The notes beneath the pieces were generated by a model that had not been told where the DNA came from, made no database searches, and saw only the letters and a program-made list of their open reading frames with translations. The translations under genes and the position numbers were made by a program. Below are positions 7,060 through 12,846 of a DNA stretch of 33,212 nucleotides, piece by piece. Numbering within the stretch: the stretch's first letter is position 1; every line of letters begins with the position of its first letter. The DNA is from Nanobdellota archaeon (GTDB lineage Archaea; Nanobdellota; Nanobdellia; Pacearchaeales; GW2011-AR1), in assembly GCA_018830525.1 (NCBI GenBank), contig JAHJSH010000003.1:1-33212 (forward strand). Direction: 5' to 3'.

Positions 7060-7620
7060 ATGGTTAAGAAGCGTGCGATTGTTTTTGTTGATGGTAATAA
7101 TTGGTACCATGGCGTTAAGGGTCTGATTAATAAACCGAAGTCGGTTGATATTGGTAATCTTTCTTCGATGATTGCTGATAAATTTGATTTAGAGATATCT
7201 GGAATTAGGTATTATAATTCGACGCCAGATATTGAATCTGGGGAAGATAATTATTACAAGCATATGGTTTTTTTGGCAGGATTGAAGAAGAGAGGATTTG
7301 AGGTGAATACAAATAAATTGAAAAAGATAAGAGTAAATGGAAAGGTGGTCCGTGTGGAGAAGGGTATTGATGTTATGATTACTGTTGATATGATTAGTAA
7401 GGCGTTGATTGATGATGAATGTGATTGTTGTATTTTGATTTCGGGAGATTGTGATTTTGTTCCGGTTATGCGGTTGATAAAAAAAGCTGGTAAAGAAGTT
7501 TTGACGGCGTCTGTTTTAAGGAGTTATGCTCGAGAGTTGTTACAAGGAGAGTTTCGATTTTGGATTTTGAAAAAGAATGATCTTGTTAAATGTTTTAAGG
7601 GTTATAATGGTAAAAAATAA
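7060..7620 (+). CDS. NYN-domain (LabA-like, PIN-fold) ribonuclease
   Basis: A 186-residue NYN-domain protein (PF01936). Acidic residues expected for metal binding are in FVDGNNW (D11), EKGIDVMITVDM (D104) and SGDCDFVPV (D130, D132). NYN proteins are PIN-like nucleases acting on RNA. The gene overlaps the start of the following iron-sulfur gene if that begins at 7607, so the two are probably cotranscribed. Relation to the upstream redox genes is unclear. Confidence 0.85.
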   Translation: MVKKRAIVFVDGNNWYHGVKGLINKPKSVDIGNLSSMIADKFDLEISGIRYYNSTPDIESGEDNYYKHMVFLAGLKKRGFEVNTNKLKKIRVNGKVVRVEKGIDVMITVDMISKALIDDECDCCILISGDCDFVPVMRLIKKAGKEVLTASVLRSYARELLQGEFRFWILKKNDLVKCFKGYNGKK

Positions 7621-8047
7621 AATAACTGAAGCTGGCCGGCCGGCAGATTCCAGGCAGGTGGCTGGAGCCAAGATTGAAGCAGATAACTTAATGGAAGAAG
7701 CAAGTGAGGTTTTTGATTCGTGTATCAAATGCGGGATGTGTAAGTCTCTTTGTCCGGTTTTTAAGGTTTTGAAGGAAGAACAAGTTTCTCCTCGGGGAAA
7801 AGCGATTATTCTTTCAGATAAGATCATGGATAAGATTTTGTTTGAGTGTACATTTTGTAAGGGTTGTGAACGGAATTGTCCGTTGGATATCAAGATTTGT
7901 GATGGTGTTAAGAAGGCTCGTGAAGCGATGGTTTTACGGGGGAAGGGTTTGAAGTCGAATGAGGAGATGATGGAGAACATTCGAAAATATGGAACTCCTT
8001 TTGGAAAGGGGGATAAGAAAGATTTAGAGAAGTTGTATTGCTGCTAA
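7607..8047 (+). CDS. Two-[4Fe-4S] ferredoxin-like subunit (HdrC/GlcF N-domain type)
   Basis: Up to 146 residues with two CxxCxxCxxxCP motifs: C39, C42, C45, C49 (CIKCGMCKSLCP) and C81, C84, C87, C91 (CTFCKGCERNCP). This matches the ferredoxin part of GlcF or HdrC, which normally precedes CCG domains in one chain. Here it is separate from the CCG protein at 3700, hence the split-enzyme reading. If the start is 7607 it overlaps the NYN gene by 14 nt and includes a GC-rich coded stretch (residues 9-21) unlike the rest. ATG 7691 (MEEASEVFDSC...) would exclude that stretch and is a good alternative. The stop codon directly abuts the last attC-like site of the integron. Confidence 0.8.
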   Translation: MVKNKITEAGRPADSRQVAGAKIEADNLMEEASEVFDSCIKCGMCKSLCPVFKVLKEEQVSPRGKAIILSDKIMDKILFECTFCKGCERNCPLDIKICDGVKKAREAMVLRGKGLKSNEEMMENIRKYGTPFGKGDKKDLEKLYCC

Positions 8048-8121
8048 TTAGGGATTAAGAGGAGTTCGCGAAGCGAATTTGGGAAATTTCAGCAGGAAAT
8101 TTCCTCTTAATCGCTGTTATG
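8048..8121 (-). repeat. attC-like site A (terminal, with eroded R' core)
   Basis: The outer stem GATTAAGAGGA (8053-8063) with TCCTCTTAATC (8102-8112) is 11 bp and perfect. Inside are two hairpins, TTCGC-gaa-GCGAA and GGAAATTTC-agcag-GAAATTTCC. TGTTAT at 8115-8120 keeps the gene-side R'' box (minus strand ATAACA). The opposite end lacks the TAACATC of sites B and D and runs straight into the stop codon of the iron-sulfur gene, so this last site looks unable to accept further recombination. Confidence 0.65.
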
Positions 8122-8171
8122 TGGGGAGACTGCAAGTCGACCGACCGAAGGGACAGTTTAGAATTACCACA

Positions 8172-8447
8172 CTAATGTTTTTTATATTTCAATTTTAATG
8201 CTAGAATTAGAATTATTGCACAGGAAGCAAAATTTAATCCTGTAACAATTTCTAGCAACAAATCAGAGATTACTAAAAGCGCATACAAAAAAGTAATACA
8301 ACTACAAAAAGTCCAAATGACATAAGATTGAATATTTGCGCTTGCAATTTTTTTTGTTAAATCTCTGATTGTTGGGATATATCCTATTGTGGCAATAATT
8401 CCCGTGCTTGCATAAAGAAATGCAATAATTGTTAAGATGGTTTCCAT
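8172..8447 (-). CDS. PQ-loop/SemiSWEET-like small membrane protein (cassette 1)
   Basis: A 91-residue protein with three predicted membrane segments and the phrase TIGYIPTIRDL near residues 20-30, which resembles the PQ-loop (GYIPQIxxL) of SemiSWEET and related transporters. SemiSWEETs are about 90 residues with three helices and work as dimers moving small sugars, so the length fits. The substrate is not known. A TATA box GATTTATATT on the minus strand (8472-8481) is centred 28-29 nt upstream of the ATG, so this cassette carries its own archaeal promoter and the mRNA is probably leaderless. The gene lies between inverted arms and ends 1 nt from the left arm. Confidence 0.65.
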   Translation of the reverse strand: METILTIIAFLYASTGIIATIGYIPTIRDLTKKIASANIQSYVIWTFCSCITFLYALLVISDLLLEIVTGLNFASCAIILILALKLKYKKH

Positions 8448-8471
8448 ATTAAATACATTAAAATTGAAATG

Positions 8472-8481
8472 AATATAAATC
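8472..8481 (-). promoter_or_regulatory. TATA box inside cassette 1
   Basis: Minus-strand GATTTATATT, about 28 nt before the PQ-loop start codon and directly inside the 5' inverted arm. Cassettes 2 and 3 have the same arm-TATA-gene order. Confidence 0.55.
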
Positions 8482-8501
8482 TTGCGGTAATTCTAAATTT
8501 C

Positions 8502-8593
8502 ACTTAACATCGCGATTAAGAGAAGTTCTGAACGTAGTGAGGAATTTGGGAAATTTGCGAGCCGAGCAAATTTCCTCATAAGCCCTGTTATAC
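8502..8593 (-). repeat. attC-like site B
   Basis: TAACA (8505-8509) and TGTTA (8586-8590) are the outer inverted boxes. The minus-strand core at the low-coordinate end is GTTAAGT (8508-8502), an exact GTTRRRY. TTAAGAG (8514-8522 region) pairs with CTCATAA with one mismatch. The interior keeps the conserved GAAGTT...AATTTGG pair seen in all four sites, and a hairpin AAATTTGC-gagccga-GCAAATTT. The loop gagccga is identical in site C. Confidence 0.72.
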
Positions 8594-8640
8594 GAGGGTG
8601 AGGAGCGTAGCGACGAAAGCGCAGCGTCCCCTTGAGTTCT
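8588..8640 (-). repeat. Conserved 3' module of cassettes 2 and 3 (copy 1)
   Basis: About 55 nt starting TTATACGAGGGTGAGGAG and ending TTGAGTT lie between attC site B and the TrmO gene. A second copy lies at 9278-9333 between site C and the DUF6326-like gene, differing by a few substitutions and small indels. The copied unit ends exactly at the cassette-specific inverted arm, so cassettes share attC plus this module but not the gene. Confidence 0.65.
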
Positions 8641-8653
8641 GACCCCCACCGTT

Positions 8654-9127
8654 TTATTCTCTTGCCTTTGGTTTTGGACGGATTTTTTTTGTCTCTGTCC
8701 ATCCGTTATTTGCGTTATCAAAATGATCAAATCTGGGGATATATGGTTTAATATCAATTAGAGGTGTATTATCAAGAATGTCTATTCCAGATACTTCTAG
8801 AATATTTTTATTTCTTTTTTCTAGTTTTACAATTGAGATACCAATACCGTTTGGTCTACAGGGATGCCTAGAAGCAAAAACGCCATGTGGAGAATCATCT
8901 AAAAATGTTGGACGGGATAATTTTATTTCGCCAGCTTTATCAAAAATATAAAACAGTATAATATGTGAAAATGTCTCAATTGTTTCTAATCCTTCTTCAT
9001 ATTCTGGAAATAATTCTATTTGTCCTTTCCCTTCAGGATTTACATTGCCTTGAATAGGGCATTCTTCTTTTGTTTTATATGGACTGTGGATTATCCCAAT
9101 TTGTTCTATTTCAAATTTCATATTCAT
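8654..9127 (-). CDS. trmO: TrmO-like tRNA t6A37 N6-methyltransferase (cassette 2)
   Basis: A 157-residue TsaA/TrmO-domain protein (PF01980): IGIIHSPYKTKEECPIQGN at the N-terminus, EGLETIETFSHIILFYIFD in the middle, then the signature GVFASRHPCRPNGIGISIVKL and IDILDNTPLIDIKPYIPRFD. TrmO methylates N6-threonylcarbamoyladenosine at position 37 of certain tRNAs using SAM. It lacks the C-terminal domain of the longer bacterial TrmO. GGAGG lies 7 nt before ATG 9127; ATG 9121 is an alternative lying 27 nt from a TATA-like box (9144-9153). As a single gene in a cassette with its own promoter it is probably a transferred extra copy or a neutral passenger. Confidence 0.82.
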   Translation of the reverse strand: MNMKFEIEQIGIIHSPYKTKEECPIQGNVNPEGKGQIELFPEYEEGLETIETFSHIILFYIFDKAGEIKLSRPTFLDDSPHGVFASRHPCRPNGIGISIVKLEKRNKNILEVSGIDILDNTPLIDIKPYIPRFDHFDNANNGWTETKKIRPKPKARE

Positions 9128-9143
9128 AATAATTCCTCCAATT

Positions 9144-9153
9144 TATTTAAATA
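9144..9153 (-). promoter_or_regulatory. TATA box inside cassette 2
   Basis: Minus-strand TATTTAAAT-type element 21-27 nt before the two possible TrmO start codons, just inside the 5' inverted arm. Confidence 0.5.
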
Positions 9154-9182
9154 TATTCATTTTTAGGCGGGGGTCAGAATTG

Positions 9183-9284
9183 CGTATAACGTCAGGGATA
9201 TACGAAGTTTTTCTGGAACGAAGTGGAAGAAAAATTTGGGTGAGGGGCGAGCCGAGCCCCGAACCGTATATCCCTTGTTATACG
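9183..9284 (-). repeat. attC-like site C
   Basis: This is the clearest of the four. CGTATAAC (9183-9190) pairs with GTTATACG (9277-9284), and after a small bulge AGGGATATACG (9194-9204) pairs with CGTATATCCCT (9265-9275), giving 19 bp of outer stem with extrahelical bases as in bacterial attC. Inside are an A/T hairpin (AGTTTTTCT with GAAGAAAAATTT) and GGGGC-gagccga-GCCCC. The minus-strand core is GTTATAC. Confidence 0.78.
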
Positions 9285-9333
9285 AGGGTGAGGAGTGATA
9301 GCGACGAAAGCGCAGCCCCGTCCCCCTTGAGTT
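9278..9333 (-). repeat. Conserved 3' module of cassettes 2 and 3 (copy 2)
   Basis: Second copy of the module at 8588-8640: TTATACGAGGGTGAGGAG, then AGCGACGAAAGCGCAGC, then CCCCCTTGAGTT. It is slightly longer, with CCC and ATA insertions. Confidence 0.65.
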
Positions 9334-9795
9334 TTAAACCCCACTATTTTTAACATAAGGCCATTTCCATGCATACCAAACTATTGATAATAGTAGTAAG
9401 ACCTCTACAATACTACCAAAAATATAGAATACCCATGTTTCTCCAATACAGAAAAATACGATACTACTTGCATAGAGTAAAGCTAATATTATGTTTGTCC
9501 AACGATTAATTGTAGGTTTTAACGTCAAGGACAGAAAAACCATTAGACTTGGAATCAATATATATACTGTTCCAAATATCAAGAATCCTTGAGTAATCTG
9601 CATACCTGCTACAATTCCTGACCGTATTTCATCAATAATTCCCGGTCGGTAAAATCCAAATATATCTACATATGCAAATAAAAACAGCATAGCTATCCAT
9701 AATGCTGAAATCTTAAGCTTTACATTAATTTTTATATCCTCAAAAATTCTTGCGGTCTTTTTATTTGTATTTATTTTTTCTTTATTGTTTTCCAT
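9334..9795 (-). CDS. DUF6326-like four-helix membrane protein (cassette 3)
   Basis: A 153-residue protein with a charged N-terminal 30 residues and four membrane helices. ISALWIAMLFLFAYVDIFGF, GMQITQGFLIFGTVYILIPS and FGSIVEVLLLLSIVWYAWKWP match the pattern I associate with DUF6326, a family best known in bacteria and without a described function. A TATA box GATTTATAT on the minus strand (9819-9828) lies about 28 nt before the ATG at 9795, and a weak GGA stretch is nearby. The stop codon is inside the left inverted arm, so the arm sequence is partly coding. Confidence 0.7.
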   Translation of the reverse strand: MENNKEKINTNKKTARIFEDIKINVKLKISALWIAMLFLFAYVDIFGFYRPGIIDEIRSGIVAGMQITQGFLIFGTVYILIPSLMVFLSLTLKPTINRWTNIILALLYASSIVFFCIGETWVFYIFGSIVEVLLLLSIVWYAWKWPYVKNSGV

Positions 9796-9818
9796 ATTTT
9801 ATTCCTTTATTTAATAAT

Positions 9819-9828
9819 TATATAAATC
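9819..9828 (-). promoter_or_regulatory. TATA box inside cassette 3
   Basis: Minus-strand GATTTATATA about 28 nt before the start at 9795. A second AATTTATATAG lies at 9829-9840. Same arm-TATA-gene order as cassettes 1 and 2. Confidence 0.5.
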
Positions 9829-9868
9829 TATATAAATTTATCTAAATTGAGATAGGGTTTGAAATTTC

Positions 9869-9970
9869 ATTTAACATCGGGCTTAAGAGAAGTTCGGTTT
9901 TGAGGCAACCCACAAAACCGAATTTGGATGGAGAAGTCTGCAGACTTCGTAATCTCTTAATCGCTGTTAT
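9869..9970 (-). repeat. attC-like site D
   Basis: TAACA (9872-9876) and TGTTA (9965-9969) are the outer boxes; the minus-strand core GTTAAAT fits GTTRRRY exactly. TTAAGAGA (9883-9890) pairs with TCTCTTAA (9953-9960). Two perfect hairpins sit inside: TTCGGTTTTG (9893-9902) with CAAAACCGAA (9913-9922), and the 16-nt palindrome GAAGTCTG-CAGACTTC (9933-9948). It ends the large cassette 4. Confidence 0.75.
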
Positions 9971-9993
9971 ATTCGTCTGACCAAAGGGAAGAC

Positions 9994-10032
9994 CTAAAAT
10001 TTAGTGCAACGATGCCGAAGGCAAAATTTTAG
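9994..10032. repeat. Nested hairpin between site D and the RM island
   Basis: CTAAAATTT (9994-10002) pairs with AAATTTTAG (10024-10032), and TGCC-gaa-GGCA forms a second stem inside. It lies in the gene-free stretch 9971-10267, which also holds an inverted arm, a 34-nt direct repeat, three GGGGCGTC motifs and two A/T hairpins. Confidence 0.55.
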
Positions 10033-10054
10033 AGTTTTTGGATTACTGATAAAT

Positions 10055-10088
10055 TCGACCGCATGGAGTGAATATGTCCGAAGGACGA
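10055..10088 (+). repeat. 34-nt direct repeat, left copy
   Basis: It begins TCGACCGCATGGAGTGAATA and ends in the palindromic GTCCGAAGGAC. A second copy in the same orientation at 13743-13776 matches at 31 of 34 positions. The two copies bracket the RM island and could be sites or products of an insertion. Confidence 0.7.
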
Positions 10089-10092
10089 GAGA

Positions 10093-10187
10093 GGGGCGTC
10101 AGATTTTTTGCTTCTTTTTTCTAAAAAAAGAAGATAGAAGGGGCGTCTTGTTTTGGTTCTTTTCTGAAAAGAACATTTAGGGGCGTC
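10093..10187. repeat. GGGGCGTC triplet with two A/T hairpins, left end of RM island
   Basis: GGGGCGTC occurs at 10093, 10140 and 10180. The gaps hold perfect hairpins CTTCTTTTTT-cta-AAAAAAGAAG (10111-10133) and GTTCTTTT-ctg-AAAAGAAC (10156-10174). The mirror arrangement, GACGCCCC, occurs three times at the right end. Confidence 0.75.
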
Positions 10188-10216
10188 GTTATATCACTGG
10201 ACAATGGGCCAAAAGA

Positions 10217-10224
10217 TTTAAATA
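10217..10224 (+). promoter_or_regulatory. TATA box of the RHH-methyltransferase operon
   Basis: TTTAAATA about 48 nt upstream of the RHH start codon. The transcript would start near 10245. Confidence 0.45.
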
Positions 10225-10228
10225 GTAG

Positions 10229-10248
10229 TACATTTATTTACATTTGTA
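10229..10248. promoter_or_regulatory. TACATTT direct repeat, candidate RHH operator
   Basis: TACATTTATT and TACATTTGTA begin at 10229 and 10239, exactly 10 bp apart, directly after the TATA box and before a ribbon-helix-helix gene. RHH proteins commonly bind short tandem sites one helical turn apart. Binding is inferred. Confidence 0.4.
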
Positions 10249-10267
10249 TCCAAATGAGAGGTTAAAT

Positions 10268-10408
10268 ATGGCACAGAAAAATGTAACATTAAGTCTTGAT
10301 GAAAATATTTACGATAATTATAAAGAATTTTGTAAAAAGAATGCAATAGCTTTATCAAGAAGTATTGAAGTTTTTATGGAAGAAAAAACAAAAAAGGGAG
10401 AAAAATGA
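10268..10408 (+). CDS. Ribbon-helix-helix (CopG-like) small protein, candidate RM controller
   Basis: A 46-residue ORF, MAQKNVTLSLDENIYDNYKE then FCKKNAIALSRSIEVFMEEK. It has the RHH layout: a beta strand (NVTLSLD), helix 1 (ENIYDNYKEFCKKN) and helix 2 (ALSRSIEVFMEEKT). AGAGG lies about 7 nt before the ATG. The stop TGA overlaps the methyltransferase ATG (ATGA), so they are translationally coupled. It is the probable regulator of the RM operon via the TACATTT repeats. Confidence 0.75.
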   Translation: MAQKNVTLSLDENIYDNYKEFCKKNAIALSRSIEVFMEEKTKKGEK

Positions 10409-12012
10409 GTCAAGCACTTTTATCAATAACCGAAGCATCAAAATGGGCATCTGATTATTTAGATAGACCTGTATCTCAATCTAATATAAGTTATTTAATT
10501 CAGTATGCTAAAATAAAAAAATATCATGATGAGCAGAAAAAAATAAAGATTAATCAAGAAGAACTAAAAAAATACTATGATGAAGAAGTTGTTCAAAAAC
10601 AACAAGAATGGAAAAGTAAATTAGGTAAAGATTTAGATTGGGGTTTGTCTTTTTCACACTTGAGGGAATCTGATACTACAAAACATGTTCACAGATTGCA
10701 CCCATATAAAGGAAAATTTATCCCTCATCTTGTTGAATATTTTTTAGATAAACATATTAATACCCACAAAAAAAAGATTTATTTTAAAGAAGGAGACATC
10801 ATTCTTGATCCTTTTATGGGCAGTGGGACAACTCTTGTTCAATCATCGGAATTAGGTTTGCACTCCATAGGCATTGATGTTTCAGATTTTAATTGTTTAA
10901 TTTCTAAAGTTAAAATAGGAAAACACGATGTAGTTAAATTAGACAAAACCTCAAGAGATGTTTGTTTCAAAACAAGAGAATTTAGTCAAAGAGTATTTGA
11001 TGACTCTTTTGATGAACAATTAAAAGAAAAATTATCCGAATTTAATAATAAACATTTTCCTAACCCCGAATTTAAGACAAAAATTAGAAAGGGATTAATT
11101 AAAGATGAAAAAGAATACGGAGAAGAAAAGCTTAAACAATTCTTAGATGAAAATAGAGAATTTTTTGAGAAAAACGGAACAAAAGACAAGACAGGTCTAT
11201 TAAATGAAGAAGATATGAATAGTTTTTTGAATAAATGGTTTTCAAAGAGAGTAAAGCAAGAACTTTTTTATTATATAAAATTATTAGAAAAAATTGAAGA
11301 TGAAAATCTAAAAAATATTTTGAGAGTCATTTTGAGTAGAACTGCTCGTTCTTGTAGAGCAACAAAGCATTCAGATTTGGCAACATTAACAGAACCACAA
11401 ATTGGACCTTATTATTGTAGAAAACATAAAAAATTATGTACTCCAATAAATAGCATTGTTAAACATTTGATAAGATATACTTACGACACAATAGAAAGAT
11501 TAAAAGAGTTTTCAAATCTTAAAAAAGATGTTAGTTCTTTTGTAATTCATGGAGATTCAAGAGATGTAAATATATTTGATGAAGTAAAAGAACAAAACCA
11601 CGAGTTTTATAAGTTGTTGGCAAATAAGAAAATCGCAGGAATTTTTACATCTCCCCCTTATGTTGGACAAATTGATTATCACGAACAACACGCATATTCA
11701 TATGAGTTGTTTAATATTCCAAGAAAAGATGATAAGGAAATCGGACCCTTATACAAGGGAAAAGGGAAACAAGCAAAAGACGAGTATGTAGAAGGCATAA
11801 GTAAAGTATTAATTAATATAAATAAATTTGTTAAGGATGATGGAGATTATTTTATTGTTGCAAATGATCAATTTAACTTATATCCTTTAATTGCTGAAAA
11901 AAGCGGTTTGAAAATTATTGATAAATTTAAGAGACCTGTTTTAAACAGAACTGAAAGAGATAGACAACCTTATGCAGAAATAATATTCCATATGAAAAAG
12001 GAGAGAAAATAA
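10405..12012 (+). CDS. DNA methyltransferase (N4-cytosine/N6-adenine type) of an RM system
   Basis: A 535-residue SAM-dependent DNA methyltransferase. It begins with a helical HTH/excisionase-like segment (ITEASKWASDYLDRPVSQSN, residues 8-27). Then come HRLHPYKGKFIPHLVEYF (about 96-113), the SAM-binding motif I DPFMGSGTT at 135-143, and the catalytic motif IV TSPPY at about 415-419. SPPY is typical of N4-cytosine or related amino-methyltransferases. A long insert (about 170-400) between the motifs probably holds target recognition. It is preceded by the RHH gene and followed 3 nt later by a protease gene. The convergent TdeIII-like gene is the likely cognate nuclease. Confidence 0.87.
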   Translation: MSQALLSITEASKWASDYLDRPVSQSNISYLIQYAKIKKYHDEQKKIKINQEELKKYYDEEVVQKQQEWKSKLGKDLDWGLSFSHLRESDTTKHVHRLHPYKGKFIPHLVEYFLDKHINTHKKKIYFKEGDIILDPFMGSGTTLVQSSELGLHSIGIDVSDFNCLISKVKIGKHDVVKLDKTSRDVCFKTREFSQRVFDDSFDEQLKEKLSEFNNKHFPNPEFKTKIRKGLIKDEKEYGEEKLKQFLDENREFFEKNGTKDKTGLLNEEDMNSFLNKWFSKRVKQELFYYIKLLEKIEDENLKNILRVILSRTARSCRATKHSDLATLTEPQIGPYYCRKHKKLCTPINSIVKHLIRYTYDTIERLKEFSNLKKDVSSFVIHGDSRDVNIFDEVKEQNHEFYKLLANKKIAGIFTSPPYVGQIDYHEQHAYSYELFNIPRKDDKEIGPLYKGKGKQAKDEYVEGISKVLININKFVKDDGDYFIVANDQFNLYPLIAEKSGLKIIDKFKRPVLNRTERDRQPYAEIIFHMKKERK

Positions 12013-12015
12013 GAA

Positions 12016-12846
12016 ATGCAACCGCAAACAATCTCTGAGCAAATGCAGTATAGCACGGTTCGTTTAGTGACGAATTCTGATTCAAAGGGGACAGGATTCT
12101 TTTTTCAATTCAAAATTAATGAACAAAATATTCCCGTAATAATCACAAACAAGCATGTCGTAAATGGTAACGAAAATGAGGAAGTAAACTTCTTTTTACA
12201 TTCTAAAAAAGAACAAGTATTAGGTGAAGAAAAAATAAATATAAGATTTAAACCAAAATGGTATTTTCATAAAGATAAAGATTTATGTTTTTGTTTCTTT
12301 GCACCTTTACTTCATCAGATAAAAGAAAAACAAAATCAAGATGTATTTTTTATACCAATTACTGAAGATTTCATTTGGGATAATGAAAAACTTGAAGGTT
12401 TAAGTGCTATTGAAGAGATTATAATGGTTGGTTATCCTATTGGATTATGGGATGAAAAAAATAATTTGCCTCTATTTAGAAAAGGAATTACTGCTTCTCA
12501 TCCAGCAATTGATTTTAATGATAAAAACATAGGTGTAGTTGATATGGCTTGTTTTCCCGGTTCATCAGGATCTCCGATATTTATTCTTAATGAAAATGGA
12601 TTTAGTGACAAAAAAGGAACTACATATCTTGGAGCCAAAAGAGTAGTTTTTCTGGGAACACTTTTTCAAGGCCCTCAATTTAATGCAAAGGGGGAGTTAA
12701 TTATAGAAAATATACCTACACAACAAAAAGTAATTTCAACAACACCCTTAATGATAAATTTAGGTTATTATATAAAATCAATTGAGATAATTGATTTTAA
12801 AAAAACTATTGAAGAAATATTATCTAAACAGAACATAAAAAATTAA
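12016..12846 (+). CDS. Trypsin-like (S1-fold) serine protease in the RM island
   Basis: This 276-residue protein has the chymotrypsin-fold triad in order: H47 in IITNKHVV, D90 in KDKDLCF, and S185 in FPGSSGSPIF. It lacks a signal peptide, so it should act in the cytosol. It starts 3 nt after the methyltransferase stop and overlaps the end of the endonuclease gene by 4 nt. Trypsin-like proteases are recurrent partners in defence islands, where they may cleave a toxin or sensor. A link to the RM system here is inferred from the operon. Confidence 0.82.
   Translation: MQPQTISEQMQYSTVRLVTNSDSKGTGFFFQFKINEQNIPVIITNKHVVNGNENEEVNFFLHSKKEQVLGEEKINIRFKPKWYFHKDKDLCFCFFAPLLHQIKEKQNQDVFFIPITEDFIWDNEKLEGLSAIEEIIMVGYPIGLWDEKNNLPLFRKGITASHPAIDFNDKNIGVVDMACFPGSSGSPIFILNENGFSDKKGTTYLGAKRVVFLGTLFQGPQFNAKGELIIENIPTQQKVISTTPLMINLGYYIKSIEIIDFKKTIEEILSKQNIKN

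Larger units (their letters stand above)
8157..8497. repeat. Inverted-repeat arms bracketing cassette 1
   Basis: TTTAGAATTACCAC (8157-8170) and GCGGTAATTCTAAA (8484-8497) are inverted copies matching at 13 of 14 positions, placed on either side of the PQ-loop gene. The right arm ends exactly 4 nt before the recombination core ACTTAAC (8502-8508). Confidence 0.7.
8637..9179. repeat. Inverted-repeat arms bracketing cassette 2
   Basis: TTCTGACCCCCACC (8637-8650) and GGCGGGGGTCAGAA (9166-9179) are inverted copies matching at 13 of 14 positions around the TrmO gene. The right arm ends 4 nt before the core GTATAAC (9184-9190). Confidence 0.7.
9332..9864. repeat. Inverted-repeat arms bracketing cassette 3
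   Basis: TTTTAAACCCCACT (9332-9345) and GATAGGGTTTGAAA (9851-9864) match as inverted copies at 10 of 14 positions, with AAACCC intact. The left arm contains the stop codon of the gene. The right arm ends 4 nt before the core ATTTAAC (9869-9875). Confidence 0.55.

Noticed and set aside
8048-10200. CRISPR array or plain REP/MITE cluster as explanation of the repeated sites
   Set aside because: Spacing is gene-length and irregular, repeats are long, branched and diverged, and they share gene orientation, cores and arms, which fits attC sites better.
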